This document shows positions 26,500-39,400 of a stretch of DNA of 64,000 nt, piece by piece; within the stretch, counting starts at the first letter, position 1, and each line of letters opens with the position of its first letter. The translations under genes were made by a program, and so were the position numbers. Source of the DNA: Onchocerca volvulus (Eukaryota; Nematoda; Chromadorea; Rhabditida; Onchocercidae); contig HG738137.1 of the NCBI GenBank assembly GCA_000499405.2, positions 27,711,756 to 27,775,755 of the forward strand, read 5' to 3'. The notes beneath the pieces are model-generated. The model saw only the letters and a list, made by a program, of their open reading frames with translations. It had not been told where the DNA came from and searched no databases.

Positions 26500-28428
26500 G
26501 TTTACGATATTATATGCTGCTATTTCAATTTTATGTAAGAAATTTAAAAAAAAAAAATTTGAATTTCATAATATAATAATTTAAGAAAAAAACATTTGAA
26601 TTTCAGTAAATAATTTTAAAAATAAATTATTCATTCTAAAATTCTCAATAACGTTTTTACAAAATTTTACAGTGAATAATTTATTTTTTTGTTCATAAGA
26701 AAATAAAATTTCAAAAAAAAAGGTGAAACTTTCCCTCATTTAATCGGTGTATTGTCCAAGACGTGAAGTGAAGTTTTAAAATAAATCTTCAGAAAGGAAT
26801 CAAGTTGTTTCAACTAAAGTTTTCAAAATTAGATTCTTAATCAACGAGAGCATTAGCTGCAATCAATATCAGATGATGAGCGAATCGCTAAGATACAAAA
26901 ATTCGCAATTACGAAAATTGGATTTCTGAAAACAGAAATGGTTTTGGAGAGATGTAAAAGGAAGTTGGACATCTAAAAGCCAGTTTCTTTGCGAGCTGAA
27001 TTTATGAAAATGAATTGTATGCGACAATATGAAGTGACAATAATTCAAGTTGCAATAGTTGCAGCTGATATAATGTAGAACTACTGATAAACTCGATAAT
27101 CTTGCTTTTTTCTTGCCGAAGGCTAAAATTTAAAACGAAATGATTGCTGAAGGATGGCAAAATTGGATATTTGCTAACTTCAATGATTTCACGAAAAGAA
27201 AAGTGGCAGCATTTCATTTTACATTATTTCTTTCAACTTGCTATTCCATGAATATTCTTTTTATTTCCTTTTTTTTTTTTTTTTTTTTAAATTCAACTTC
27301 CAATTAATCACCTTGCCAAATAGTATTGTTGCTTTTTTTTCTATTCATTATATTGCGATGAAGAAAATTTCGTTAAAATCATTTCACAAAGTAATAGACT
27401 AAATACCAGCAGTTTATTTTTCATTCTAATTAATCGCTTTTAACGATTAATAAAGTTTCATTTCTATCCGCGAAATTATGATGGAAATTTTTACGAAGAT
27501 CTTATCAAATCAAAGCTATTGTTTCAGCCAGAGAAGGATCAAATTTTCTAATATTTTTTTTTTTTTCGGAAAGAATCATTTTCAACTTCTCACTTCATAT
27601 TTACATTCTTTTTCAATTTTGCTTAAAGTTTTTGTAAATTTATGCTTTTATATTTACGATTAGTTTCGCAAACATGCGCGAAAAACTTACAGAAATATTT
27701 GATTCATCCAAATAAAACGAATTTGATTGTCGCGAGGATGAATAGATACATGAAACTTTAATGACATCTTAAATAAATCACGCATTAAATATGTCGCATT
27801 TTTTTATCGTCTTTCTCAATCATCAATGACTAATACTTGAATAATGTCGAATACTTACTGCTAAAATTTTGCTAAGTTCGTGCAAATCAATCTTTTTTAA
27901 ATTAAATTTGAGAAATAGGAAAAATTGAAATATCGAATTATTTAGACAGTTTAGAAAATCGAAAGAAGAATCAGAAAATATTGCAATTTTAATTTTTATC
28001 ACAATTTATTAGGATATTTCAAGTAAAAAAGAAAAAATCTAGAAATTAAAAAATGATTTCAATTTTTGTACTTGAAAAGACATAAAAAAGGATATCGTAT
28101 CTAAAGTTTTGTGTTATTATTTAATTTAATAACTCTTTCCCTATTTTTTTTTCACATTATTTTCTCAAAAAAAATACTGATAAATATTTAATTCAAATGA
28201 AAATTTCAAATCTATCACTTAACTTTCTTTCGTTGAAAGAAGAAAAAAAAGGAACTTTACTATTTTGATTTTATTGAAGAGAAAAAAAAAATCGCAGCCT
28301 CATTCTAATTTCGTTGAAAAAAAAAGAAAAAAAAAGAAGAAAGAAATTTAACCTTACTTATTTTGATTTCGTTAATTAAAAATGTCAACCTAATTTAAAT
28401 TTGATTGAAGATTAATTCCTAAAACGAC
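26500..28428. other. Region without a resolved gene
   Basis: Between the unrecognised minus-strand gene and the Cys-rich secreted genes. It may hold 5' exons of the former; the 71-codon minus frame at 27002-27217 has no clear splice sites. Poly-T at about 27269-27289 and A-rich tracts near 28240-28340. Nothing else seen. Confidence 0.4.
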
Positions 28429-28787
28429 ATGCTTATTTTATCATCATTTGTGCTTTCTATATCCATCAAATTCATTGTACATGGCGAAGATTTATTTTTG
28501 CCATCAATAATGGAAGAATCTGAATTTGACTGTTCACGATTACCTACCACGTATTGTTGCGTAACACATGTTCGTACAATGTGTCAAGAAAAATGTTCCA
28601 ATATCCGTTGTGATTCAGATTTTTACAAACGAGGTTCGCTATTTTATCCACTTATTAGCAATTTTTTTTTTTTTTTTTAGTGCATGCTTATGCAGTTACA
28701 TGCCTTTGCAAACTTCTGAACGAATCACAATTGCTTGCTGAATGTTGCATAGAAAGCATTATGCAACTGCATGCATACATTCTATAG
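28429..28787 (+). CDS. Small secreted cysteine-rich protein, 2 exons, 103 aa
   Basis: Exon 1 28429-28633 ends with the first base of a codon before GTTCGC; a 47-bp intron ends in a 16-T run plus AG; exon 2 28681-28787 ends in TAG. Total 104 codons including the stop. An N-terminal hydrophobic stretch (LILSSFVLSISIKFIVHG) is a likely signal peptide. Ten cysteines follow at about residues 35, 43, 44, 52, 56, 61, 76, 78, 90 and 91. The spacing YCC-x7-C-x3-C resembles the CC-x8-C-x3-C core of the DB module encoded 300 bp downstream, and ECC occurs near the end, so it may be a diverged half or relative of that domain; this is inference. It may share a transcript with the next gene. Family otherwise not recognised. 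Confidence 0.6.
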
Positions 28788-29102
28788 TTCAATAATGAAA
28801 TCATAGTATTACAAGTTGAAAAAAACGAATTCAAAATTGTTTGTAATTTATCGATTAGTTTAGAAGGCCAAAATATTTTGTCATTGAAATTTACACAATG
28901 TCAATACCGAATTTTAGTGATATTTAAATCAGTTAATAACTAAGATAGCATGAAAATGTCACAGCTAGGTTTATTAAAAACAAAAAAGTATAGTGTTAAT
29001 TTTTATTAGTCAATTAACTCAATAATTAATTAAACTTACTAATAGTTTAATTTAATAATTTTTTTTCAAATTAATATAAAATATTTATTTCATTACTTGC
29101 AA

Positions 29103-32100
29103 ATGCTACTTCTACTACTACTACTCCTTCTACTCCTGAAACAACCACCCATTCATTCATCAAAATACGTACTACTTTCAATCAATCTATGATGCTTCCT
29201 GTTACAGGTTAATTTAAAATTCATAAAATTTAAATTTAATTCCTCTTATAAGCAGCAAAAGTTTCGTTTATCGATTTTTTGTCCTGTAAAAAGTTTCTAC
29301 TAATCAATCTTTTTTGCTAAAAAGAAGAAATATCTCAGCTGAGAAATTGAAACAATGGTTAGTCGTACCACAAACAGTTTATAAAAATGGTTTGCATGAT
29401 GGTGACACCGCAAACTTACGCAACAATACTCAAATGGTACCTTTTTTTTTCAAAATATTTTACCATAATTTAAATATTAAAATTATCACTTTTCATTTCA
29501 ACTTTTCTCGAGACTCTCGAAAAGTCTTGTGATGGTTTTTAAAAAAAAGTGATAAAATTTGAAAAGATCATAAATTTTTAAGAATTTAACAAGAATTTAA
29601 AAGTTAAATTTAATTTTTTATATTCAAAAGTTATATTATAAGATTGATGATTATCGTCATATTATAAAGATTATTAGTCGTCAAATTACAATGATTATAT
29701 TTATAATCTCGAATGATAATTACCAGAATAAATCTTATCATTTTCATCATTCCATATATATTTTCATCCTTTATCATCTCCTTTATATCAATCGTATCAC
29801 TAGAAGTCTTTTCGTTATTTCAATTCCTCACTAAAAACTTTAATTTATCCGCAAAATAATTCCAAAATTTGAAAAATTTCACCAATTTTATAAATCCAAA
29901 TTCAGTTTTCAATTTAATCTTGATAAAATTAATTTATTATTTTGATTTATTTGCATGCAATTATATGTAAATCCTATTAAAGCATGTAATAACATCTGCT
30001 AGCACTAATAATTAAACAGTTTGATAGATCTATTTGATAAGTGAATTATCAATGATTACGACATTGTCTGTAATTTGATTCAAATTAATGAATTTAAATA
30101 ATATGTAAATTTAAATTGAAAACTCAAAAATATCGAACTTTAGTTATCAAGATTATAATTTTAAAATATAGAATTTTAAGAAGTTTCAGAAACAGACAAG
30201 CCGAGGACCGTCGCTACGAAATTTAAGTGAAAGAAAATATCTACCAATCCCAACAAACAGTAACGAACATGAATCACTGGTGGACATGTTAAACAGTAAG
30301 GATTATGAAACAACAGTAGACGTGACAGACGTGACAGATGTGACAGACGTGACATCACCTGTTACGGAATCAGTATCAACGTATAATTCTGATTCTGACT
30401 TAGAATCATTCCTTACAACAACAGAACCTGAAGAATTAATTACTACCACCAGACAATCATTTACACATTCAGACCAGGTTATACTTAAATTTATGTTTTA
30501 GAAATTCGAATACAATTTTTTGAATATAATTATCTCAAATTAATATTATTTAAAGTTAAGAATCACAAAGTTGCTCAGTATTATTACAGAGTAATTAAAT
30601 GATAACCTAATATCATTTCAAAGAATTAAATTCTCATACTTGATAGATTGTTTGTTCATTCATCATTTTGATGACTGTCCGAAGCATAATCAACGATTTG
30701 AAATTCCTCATAGAAAATTAATTTTTCCGCATTGAAACTTTATAAAATATATTTCCTTGAACAGCTCAGAACTAGATTTAATTATCATTTCTTACCTTTC
30801 TGCTACAACTTTTATGATTAAGTGAAATGGCGGGTAAAATATTTATAACTGTTTAGATATTTAAAAATTAATCATTAATATTCAGGAAAAATCTCTTCTA
30901 TTTTTAATAATAAATTTCTTTAGTTCAGGAAAAACACGATTTATACGAAAAACTTTGGCAAATACGTTCATTTAACATCGTACGTCACACAACTCCAGCG
31001 CCAAATTGGCTACGTAGCATTGATTCTAATACCGATAAGGTTGAATTGGAAAAAGGTATGAGATTTTAACAAAAATACAACTTTATTCAGTGAAATTATT
31101 CGTAAACTTTGCTTATTTCACCAAAGAAACTATTATATTCCGTCGAAATTTTACATTAATTAGAATTCTAAAGTCTTGAAAATTTAATGATAGCATATCA
31201 TTTCTTAAAATTTGATTATATTTAAATGGATTTCATAATGTGAAATTTTCACAGCACAATGTGGCGTTGCACCAGAATTTTCACCATGTATACCAATTTC
31301 ACAAGCAAATTTACAATTTGAACAATGCTGTCGCAACAAACTGCTTCCACCAAGTTGTCTGAATTTGTGTAAATATGATGTGACGCAAACTGAGGTCAAA
31401 TATGTTTAATAACATATTGTTAGCAATTATTTCAAACATTAAATTTTGTTTATTTTTGAATTTTCATATTGATTATGATACATCTAGAATGCCATAAATT
31501 TCCTTTTCATTAAAAAATTCGAAATTTTTTTAAATTTTAGATTGGCTCGGTATTTCGTACAGGTTTTTGCGGAATTTTGCATATCGTACCAATCGTTCAA
31601 TGTGCTTCAAATGGATTTGACAATAGTGAATGCTGCAGATACAAACAAGTAATTGCCAAAAGGTAATATATAAATATTCAACTAAACAATTTAAATTACT
31701 GGAATTTTCATAAGCTAAGTCTTAATCATAGTTCCTGTGATAAGTACGAAATATCCTAGAAGATGATAAGAAATTAAGGAAAGAATAAAATAATTTACTT
31801 TCCGGATAAATTGGCAAGAGATAATCATGAGATTTCGTATAGTTACAATGTGTACTAATAGCATCAATATCATTTATTATAGAGATAATTCATAAACGAT
31901 ATGAAATTACGGAAATAGTAGATAATTCTCTTTCTGGAAATACTGATAAGAGATAATCACAAGATTTAGTATACTTAAAAATGTGCATTAACATTAGCAT
32001 TATCATATGTTATAAAGATAATGCAGAAATGACTCATTTGAATATCAAAGCGTTAAGAAAATTCTAATTTGCAGTGCACCACAGTGCGAAATATTTTGTC

Positions 32101-32201
32101 GTTCCGGACAAGAAATTATCGGACTTGGTTTGCAACACTTGATTTGCCAAAAAGTAATGAACGAACTTATTGCTTGTCATTTATCTGGTTTACGAAATTG
32201 A
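29103..32201 (+). CDS. Secreted DB-module protein, 7 exons, about 320 aa
   Basis: Exons: 29103-29168, 29344-29436, 30190-30477, 30929-31055, 31255-31394, 31541-31662, 32075-32201; phases agree and the total is 321 codons. The start is an ATG followed by eleven leucine codons, then KQPP, a signal peptide. The middle is a low-complexity Thr/Ser/Glu-rich linker with DVTDVTDVTDVTS, likely O-glycosylated. Exons 5-7 carry the nematode DB module: CGVAPEFSPCIP, FEQCCRNKLLPPSCLNLCKYD, ending near CASNGFDNSECCRYKQ and CEIFCRSGQEI. DB proteins are extracellular, and in C. elegans relatives contact immunoglobulin-superfamily partners; the function here is not known. Weakest points are the short first exon (donor GTACTA) and the exon 2 acceptor (CTGAG). 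Later junctions are firm. AATAAA at about 32344. Confidence 0.8.
31790..32040. repeat. Diverged tandem duplication in the last DB-gene intron
   Basis: Two related blocks of about 120 bp, the first around 31790-31885 and the second around 31915-32030, share GATAAGAGATAATCA-like, TTTCTGGAAAT/TTTCCGGATAA and ATCATTTATTATAGAGATAAT-like segments. Sequence similarity is clear by eye but borders are approximate. Confidence 0.5.
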
Positions 32202-33712
32202 TACTGTCTCAAATTAAATTATTTTCGAAAACAGTAATAGCGCAATTTCACAAAAAAAAAAAAAAAAAAAAAAAAAAAGAAAGAAATAACTGTAAAATTG
32301 GAACAATGAGCCCCAATCCAAGACATCAATGAAATTTTTGTCAAATAAATCCAATGTTATTTGGACACTTTTATCAATGATGTCAATCCGTCAGTGAAAT
32401 TCTATTCCTGATTTCCACAATGCATTTATTTTGATCTTTTTTTTTCAAAACTCAGAATTTAAAAATCTTTCACTATGATACGATGCAAAAATCCTAAATC
32501 ACACGAATATTTGCCAATATTCGTTTTAGCTATGCAGCAGACTTGAAAATAAAAATTTAAAAATAAAACCACGACACAATACTACATTCTAAATATAAAC
32601 CGCGATACAATGTTTTATCTACAACAGTAAATCATCACATATCATTCCTGATAAAAAATACCATTCCAGATACAAAGGTACACGGAGAAAGTCAGCTCCA
32701 GCACTAAACTCCACAATAGTTGTCGATGATATAATCGACTACTCTCAAATATCGTTACAGGGAAACAATATTTGAATATTTACTACAGTTCATTCTTCAG
32801 ATAGATTGTCGGTAATTACAAAAAGAAATATACATGTGAAAGGATTTACTAAAATCTGGAGAGCTTATCTTTTCAGTTGCATTTTTATTTTCAAGAAAGG
32901 CTTAATTCTTTCAAAGTTCTACTGGATTACTTAATTCTGAAAACTGGAAGAATATAAAATACTCTATTAATAAGATAATCAGTTCATCAAAAAAGAGATT
33001 GGTAAATGAGCATCAAATATGAAAGACTTTATTCAGAAATATCTAAACTCGATATTTAATAATAAGCATGCGCAATTCAATGATTGATTTAATGATTATT
33101 CACGCATACAAGATTTTCTATATACTTATATATAAGACGGAGTAAGTAAGATGATATTTCTAATTTCCATTATTCCCTGTATATCAGATTTTGTATATAC
33201 ATATATACAGCTCGGGATAAGTAAAATGATGCTTCTAATTTCCACCTGGCATAGTTTCCAGACCTAACGCGATCGAAAAGTTGAACGCGTTCAACTATAT
33301 GACTTACTGAAAAACTCCATCACAATTTTGATAAAAGGTAGAACAAAATCATCATCAAAATCTGGAAACTAAACCGTGCAGTGAAATAAGGTGATTATTA
33401 GAGAATATGCTTTCATCGGAAAATACTGTTGTTCATGCACAAAGAACTTATCTAGAAATTCTAAAGAAATGCGTGTCTATCTCTATATAGAAATTTCTAA
33501 TATATTCGATTTATAAATTTATGATAAATAATATAAAATTTCCAATTTATAAATCTGACAATTTTTTTTCTAATTTTTAAGTCTATGTTAAATAACATAC
33601 AATTATATGATCAAATTAAATCTCTCTAAAAATTCTATGATCTTCTTAAATCAAAAAACAATGTCGAGTAAATAAATGAAAATATTCTTTAATGGGATCA
33701 AGTAATAACAAA
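32202..33712. other. Convergent intergenic region
   Basis: Lies between the 3' ends of the DB-module gene (plus) and the TMBIM gene (minus). Contains a 25-base A run at about 32252-32278 and an imperfect duplication around 33115-33245 (two copies of a block ending AGTAA(G/A)ATGAT, then TTCTAATTTCCA). No gene seen. Confidence 0.6.
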
Positions 33713-36700
33713 TTAGTTTCCATTAGCTTCGTTTAAAATCTGCAATATTCTCAGAAAAAGGTTAATAATGTCTAAATAAAGCGATACACATGCTTCGATA
33801 TAATCTTCAGGTGAACTGTAATGCATGATACGATCAATATCGAATACCAAATATATAGAAAATAAAACGGCACCAAATGTAGCCATGAAGAAGTCAACTG
33901 GTGCTGATTGTATAAACAGCTATAAAAAAAATATTATTTCATTTTTTAAGTATTATAACTACTTTTAAAGTAATAAGATAATTTTAAAATATCTACTCCT
34001 TTTTTTCTTATAAAAACTGCCTACTATAATAAAGCAGAAAAATTAAATTTAGTAATTTTACAATACTAATGCTGAAATGTATAAGTTTTGCAAGCATGAA
34101 ATATGTACTTATATAAAAGTTAACTGAAATTAAAAACTTCATAACTGCATTAAAATCTAAATGGAAAGAATTCTATTAAAAAATGAAAATACTTACATGC
34201 ATGAAAGAGGCAGCTACGAAAATCATGGAAATACTGAACACTATAGCCCAATGTTTTTGAAAATCACGCTTTGACTGGGATGCTGTATATATGAAAAGGC
34301 TGATAACAGTCAATGCTGTTAAAGCAACTGCTTCAATCACAACCTTTACATCAAAAAAGGAAACTGAAATTTATCATAAGGTTTAAAATATCATAATTAT
34401 ATTAAAATCTTCCCGACAGTCCGAAAAAGATTGGAAATTTATTTCAAATTCTTTCAAGAATGATTGCTCACACGATCTATTTTCTAACAATAACTAGCAT
34501 TTTCTTATATTTATACGTACTGTGCACTATCAGTGATGTCAGCTACTGCACGACGGATTTGATATGATCCAAAACGTTAAGCCCCATTTCACATCGTTAT
34601 TATATAGTGGTAAATTTGAAAATATTTTAAAACTTGTTGAATATTTTATGGCGATAAGTAGAGAATTTAGCAGAAAATTCAACGATTAAAAAATTAAATC
34701 TACATAAGCAAGGATTTCGATGATTTCTTTTCAAATTATATTCCAATTTAAATAAGGATGTCACATATTCAACACTATTGATTCATCTGTTTCCAGTTGG
34801 ATTATAACAAGTTATTACTAACATAACAATGAACAACAAATTGTACTTTCAAATTTACAATTTTCTCTGGATCTACAAATAATGAAATTTTTAACTCTTA
34901 CCAAAACTACCTATGGTGATGGACTGCATAACAGTCCAAGATATCAGTAGTATGTAATTCAGGGGTACTGAACGAGCGTGAATAAACATTGCGAAAAGTA
35001 AAGCAAATGAGCAGATGACAGACATTAATACAATCCATAATCTGAAAGTAAAGTAGTCCGGATATACATTTTCTTTTACAATTCTCATTTTGTAATAAAA
35101 TCAGGAATAATCATTTAACGTTATATATTGATTCATTTTTTGAAATGATTTCAAGTTTTGTAGCCAGATATACCTTTTCCGCATCCAAGTTTTTGGAATT
35201 TTTTTTTTTTTCAATTCTAGATAAAAAGATAATCTCGAAATTAAAACTCAAATTTTAAAATTATTTTTTGATTCCAGAAATAAATTAAGAAATCATTATG
35301 CAAGCCAAAGTCATTAATGGTAAGAAAGTTTTTCATTTCACAATATTTTTAGGTTTTTTGATATTTTTCGAGTATTTATATTATCAAGAATAATCTAAAA
35401 ATACCAAATTTTATTAAAAAAGTATAAAGGGAAACAGACTGCTTTCAGCAAGTAATTTCTTATGCATTAATTACACTAAATCTAGGTTTACATTTCAAAA
35501 TAAATTTTTCTTTGTCTAACAAAACTGACGAAAAAATGTCACAGATAACAATGATGAAATACAAACGAAGAATGCCTGCTAATTGGGAATGTCTACTAAT
35601 TGTTATTTTAGCTTTCTCAAAATACTCATCATCAGAATAAATTCCTATGAAAGATCATAGTAATCAATGTTAAATAATATGAAATTTAACATGGATTATT
35701 GTTGTTCAATGACAACAAATGAAAGACTTAATTGATGAAACTGTTATTTTCTCAGAAATAAAGAAATAACAACTATCATTAAAGCTATTCAGAACTTTTC
35801 GTATGCATAGATTAGAAATGGTGAATAAGATTTAAAAGTATATCAGAGGCTTACAAAAATGGAAATGGATAAATCATTTTGCTGAAGGTGATTGCCTAAA
35901 AAAATTGGAAATATATGCTACGTTCATCAAATAAGAATTAAAGTATTTCGAAATCTTTGGTCAAAACAGTAGTACGATCATTAGTAGAATTTAGAAACAT
36001 ATGACTTATTAATTTCGATTATGTAAGACTGATTCTAACTACTTTTAACTACGATTCAATTGATTAATGCTTGAACCTTGCATTAATATTTGTTTTACTG
36101 ATGAAATTATTTTTCGCTCATTATTTTTCTCATCGATATTGTCGCATTTCCTCTAAGCCGAAAAAGCAATTTGCAGCAAAATAATGAATTTATCAACATA
36201 AATCAAATGGTACATGAAACGTCAAACTTATATGGACCATATTGATCATCATTCTGAGTTCTTAAAACCTTTTGAATATAAGTGTGCAACCTTACAGGAA
36301 TTAAATAAATAGTTTAATTCGGGAAATAAAAATTCGGCACTAGTGATTTTTTATTTCTTTCGAACTATTAGCGATGCTGGATCGAAAGAGGGAAAATGAG
36401 AAAGATGAGAAGCAATGGTTTCCTAACAATATAGAATATGTTTTTAAAAAAAAGTGTGTCACAACAAATTTAATTCGAAAAGGAAAAAAAAAACAAGAAC
36501 TTACTGTTCTTGCAAGAAAAGACGAATTTCTTCTGTTGCGTACAGTGCCGTGCAAATTATTGCTGTAATAAGCAGTTGTACAGATAGTATGCCAAAAATT
36601 TTGCGCAGAAATCCTAGAAATTACACAAATTGAGTAGAATTTTGATGAATAATTAACTGCATGAAATTCCTAAAGTTATTCTTCACGTTTGAATAAAAAG

Positions 36701-37341
36701 CTATACATTATCTGCAAGTAGAACAAATGCAAATACGAAGATGATTGGAAACATCACACAATGTTTTTTCTACTGAAGTTCTGATCCGAGATTTTGGTGA
36801 TTAAGATAATCTAACAATATGTATTTCTTATACTGCCTGTAGATGAATAGTAATTATATGATAAGAGAGCTTATAACAGTAACTGATAAGAAAAATAACC
36901 GTAACAATCAAGTCTATAGCGATTGTGCATTTCTTATACTACCTATGGTTAAAATAATGAATAGTAATTATTTAATAAGGAAACTGATAACAGCAATTGA
37001 TAATAAAGCAAACAATCAAGCAATTAAGGAAGTTTCTAATCTGATAGCGACTATGTATCTCTTATATTGCCTCTAACTAAACAAATAATTACTATGTGAC
37101 AGGAGAGCTGATAACAGCAATTGATAAGATATACAATCGTAACAATCAAGACAATACCTAATCTAATATTGACAGTCGCATATATGACAGCTGCCAAATT
37201 TGTTATAGTCTTTTCGGAATTGGAATTGAAAGACCAGATTGGATGATTCTGCAATGTTCGTTTTCCATTCGCTACTTCCTCATAACTGGGAGGTGAACCA
37301 AGTTCAATATCATCTTCAATTAATAGCGGTACTGTTGCCAT
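33713..37341 (-). CDS. Lifeguard/TMBIM (BAX inhibitor-1 superfamily) membrane protein, 5 exons, 265 aa
   Basis: Exons (minus): 37341-37158, 36613-36505, 35041-34911, 34363-34197, 33919-33713; all phases agree, 266 codons with stop. The N-terminus is short, acidic and proline-containing ([15 protein letters not shown]), as in lifeguard proteins. Then come [39 protein letters not shown], a [19 protein letters not shown] segment, and others, giving about seven TM helices. Conserved acidic residues are present in [18 protein letters not shown] and [14 protein letters not shown]. The family sits in ER, Golgi or plasma membrane, lowers ER calcium and protects from cell death. A TTTCAG acceptor directly abuts the ATG, as expected for trans-splicing. 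Closest C. elegans relatives would be the xbx-6/tmbi group; exact orthology not determined. Confidence 0.92.
36815..37190. repeat. Three diverged tandem units (~125 bp) in TMBIM intron 1, reaching exon 1
   Basis: Units near 36815-36930, 36928-37055 and 37056-37180 share TT(C/A)TTATA(C/T)TGCCT, TAATTA-(T/C)T(A/G)T, GATAACAGCAATTGATAA and AACAATCAAG elements. The last unit overlaps the 3' end of exon 1 and its donor at 37158, so the repeat grew from exon-proximal sequence or vice versa. Borders approximate. Confidence 0.65.
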
Positions 37342-37628
37342 CTGAAATTTTTGACAAAATTATTCCTTACTAAAGATAAATCCATTCTATTTCCCAAAAT
37401 GGCTTCATTCATTTAAATTCTCAACCATATTACTACTCTTCTTATTTTTACTTTCTTCTCTCCGCTATTTGAAATTTTCGTTGCCATCAATCTCTCAGAA
37501 AGAAATCACCTCTCACATCTACAATTCCCCTATTAATTTTCCCCTACACATTCACCTATTAGAACTTCTACCCTCGATATTCATTCATCGAAATCTCCTC
37601 TCACATATTCATCCATCATAATTCCCGC

Positions 37629-37708
37629 AAATATTCACTTTCCTTTTGTACTATTCACCGCAACCTCCAAATATTCACTTTCCTTTTGTACGATACACCG
37701 CAACCCCC
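37629..37708. repeat. Two 40-bp tandem units upstream of the TMBIM gene
   Basis: 37629-37668 and 37669-37708 both begin AATATTCACTTTCCTTTTGTAC and continue ACCGCAACC, differing at three or four positions. About 290 bp upstream of the TMBIM start codon, within a pyrimidine-rich stretch (37430-37720). Confidence 0.85.
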
Positions 37709-38039
37709 AAAAAAGTACCATCCACCAAATATAGCCCGCAGCACTAATCAATTCCTCGTTACTCATTTGATCGTTTCAGAAATTACTACTCTGTGTTACA
37801 GCTCCGTTCTACCGTAATGTATAATTCCTCAAGACAAGAAACGTAAAATGCTTCTGTCGGAAAAATTGATTTTATTGAACTATGACAGAAACAAATCCTT
37901 CTGATAAAAGTTTCATTGGTAGACGGAAGAATGACTTTTCCTATATGATATAAACAACTATTTGAGAATATCCAATCAAAATTGATTACTGAATTATTCT
38001 TTCCTTTGTTGCTCATAGAGAAGAATAGCAATCTTTGAT

Positions 38040-38540
38040 TATCGATTTGCTGCTATTGTTGCGTCATTCTGGATCGTTGTAGAAACTGTCGCTGTATCGG
38101 TGTAGACATTCCAAATTGGACTGTTGTAGGAAACTATGGAATTGAACTTCAGAAGAATTGACTCTGCTTCGAAATCCGAACCTTCCAATTCTTTTCGGGG
38201 CTTCTCCTTTCCTGATCTTTAACTGGTCAGATTAGATCTAATCTGACCGGTTTTTCTATAACTCTAATATAATTATATGATATTTTAATTAGTAGTTAAA
38301 AGGCGATTGCATAAAGATTGATTTTTATCTATTCATTTAGATATAATAAACCATGTTGGCTTAAATCATCGTGCGATGTCGCCTCATGATTGGTCCACCT
38401 CACTTCGTTTGCCTGTTAATCGAAGTGTTTTGGCGGCAAAAATGTTTATCGACTTGTTGGCCCCTTCGAAGAAGTTATCTTTGCGCTTTTTGACTTTAAC
38501 ACTCCTTATTTGCAATAATTACATCTTTCGGATTTTCCGA
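38040..38540 (+). repeat. Dispersed repeat family A, copy 2 (interrupted)
   Basis: Shares GATCGTTGTAG, CGAAATCCGAACCTTCC, CTCCTTTCCTGATCT, GTCGCCTCATGATTGG, CTTCGTTTGCCTGTTAAT and GTGTTTTGGCGGCAAAAATG with the copies at 20400 and 47550. A segment at about 38225-38370 interrupts it. Only one decayed palindrome (AAAAATGTTT) remains. It lies about 0.7 kb upstream of the TMBIM start. Confidence 0.7.
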
Positions 38541-39400
38541 TAGCTTCTATTATCACGTATTATTCTTCAAGACGAGAAACGTAGACTACGGTACATTAGC
38601 AGCGTTAGGGTTATTGCAAAAACACTGGAGATAACTTATTGGATATTACATTATCCAATTGCTTCTTCTACGTGTTTCCATCTCGTAATGTACATTTCTT
38701 TTTTCGAAATTCAACAATTAAAGTTTAAAAATCCAAGTTTTTGTTTTGTTTACAAGAAAAGACGAAAGATTTATTGAAGTAACGAGCAACAGACAACTAT
38801 TTGACGATGAAAAACACAGATGGATATTAAAAAATTGCAAAATTAAATTAACTTCATCGATGACAAGTGCCATCTCTCTTTCATAATGCATTTTTAAATC
38901 CTAAAAAGTTCGGGATTATTAACAAGTAACAATTACTCATCTCCTAGATAAGCCATTGAATTTCTCCGTTATCATAGTATTATTTTTCGGTTTCAATTTG
39001 AAAAAATTTTTGAAAACTTAAAAAAAAAAAATTTGAATTTCATCACTAGAAGTAAGAGAGAAAGTGAGCTTTTCTGTGAAAAATATTTCAACAAATGAAT
39101 CTTTTTCATAATGTCCAAAAAATAATTTTTTTTTTTTTGAATTTATTATAAATTAGAAATTTTAAATCCAATTGCTAGGAACAATTTGTTTTCACAGTTT
39201 TTTTTCCATTTATTTTCAAAGAATTTTCTACCACTAAAACGTCCAATTTATGATTTTTATGTCCTATTTCTACATTCACTGATATCATTGCATAATTATT
39301 TTTTAAATTTTCACTTGCGACATTTTCGTCCTCAGCTGAATATAATCTATTCGAATTTCCACGTTTGAGTAATATGACTATTTGTAACATTCACTGGGTC

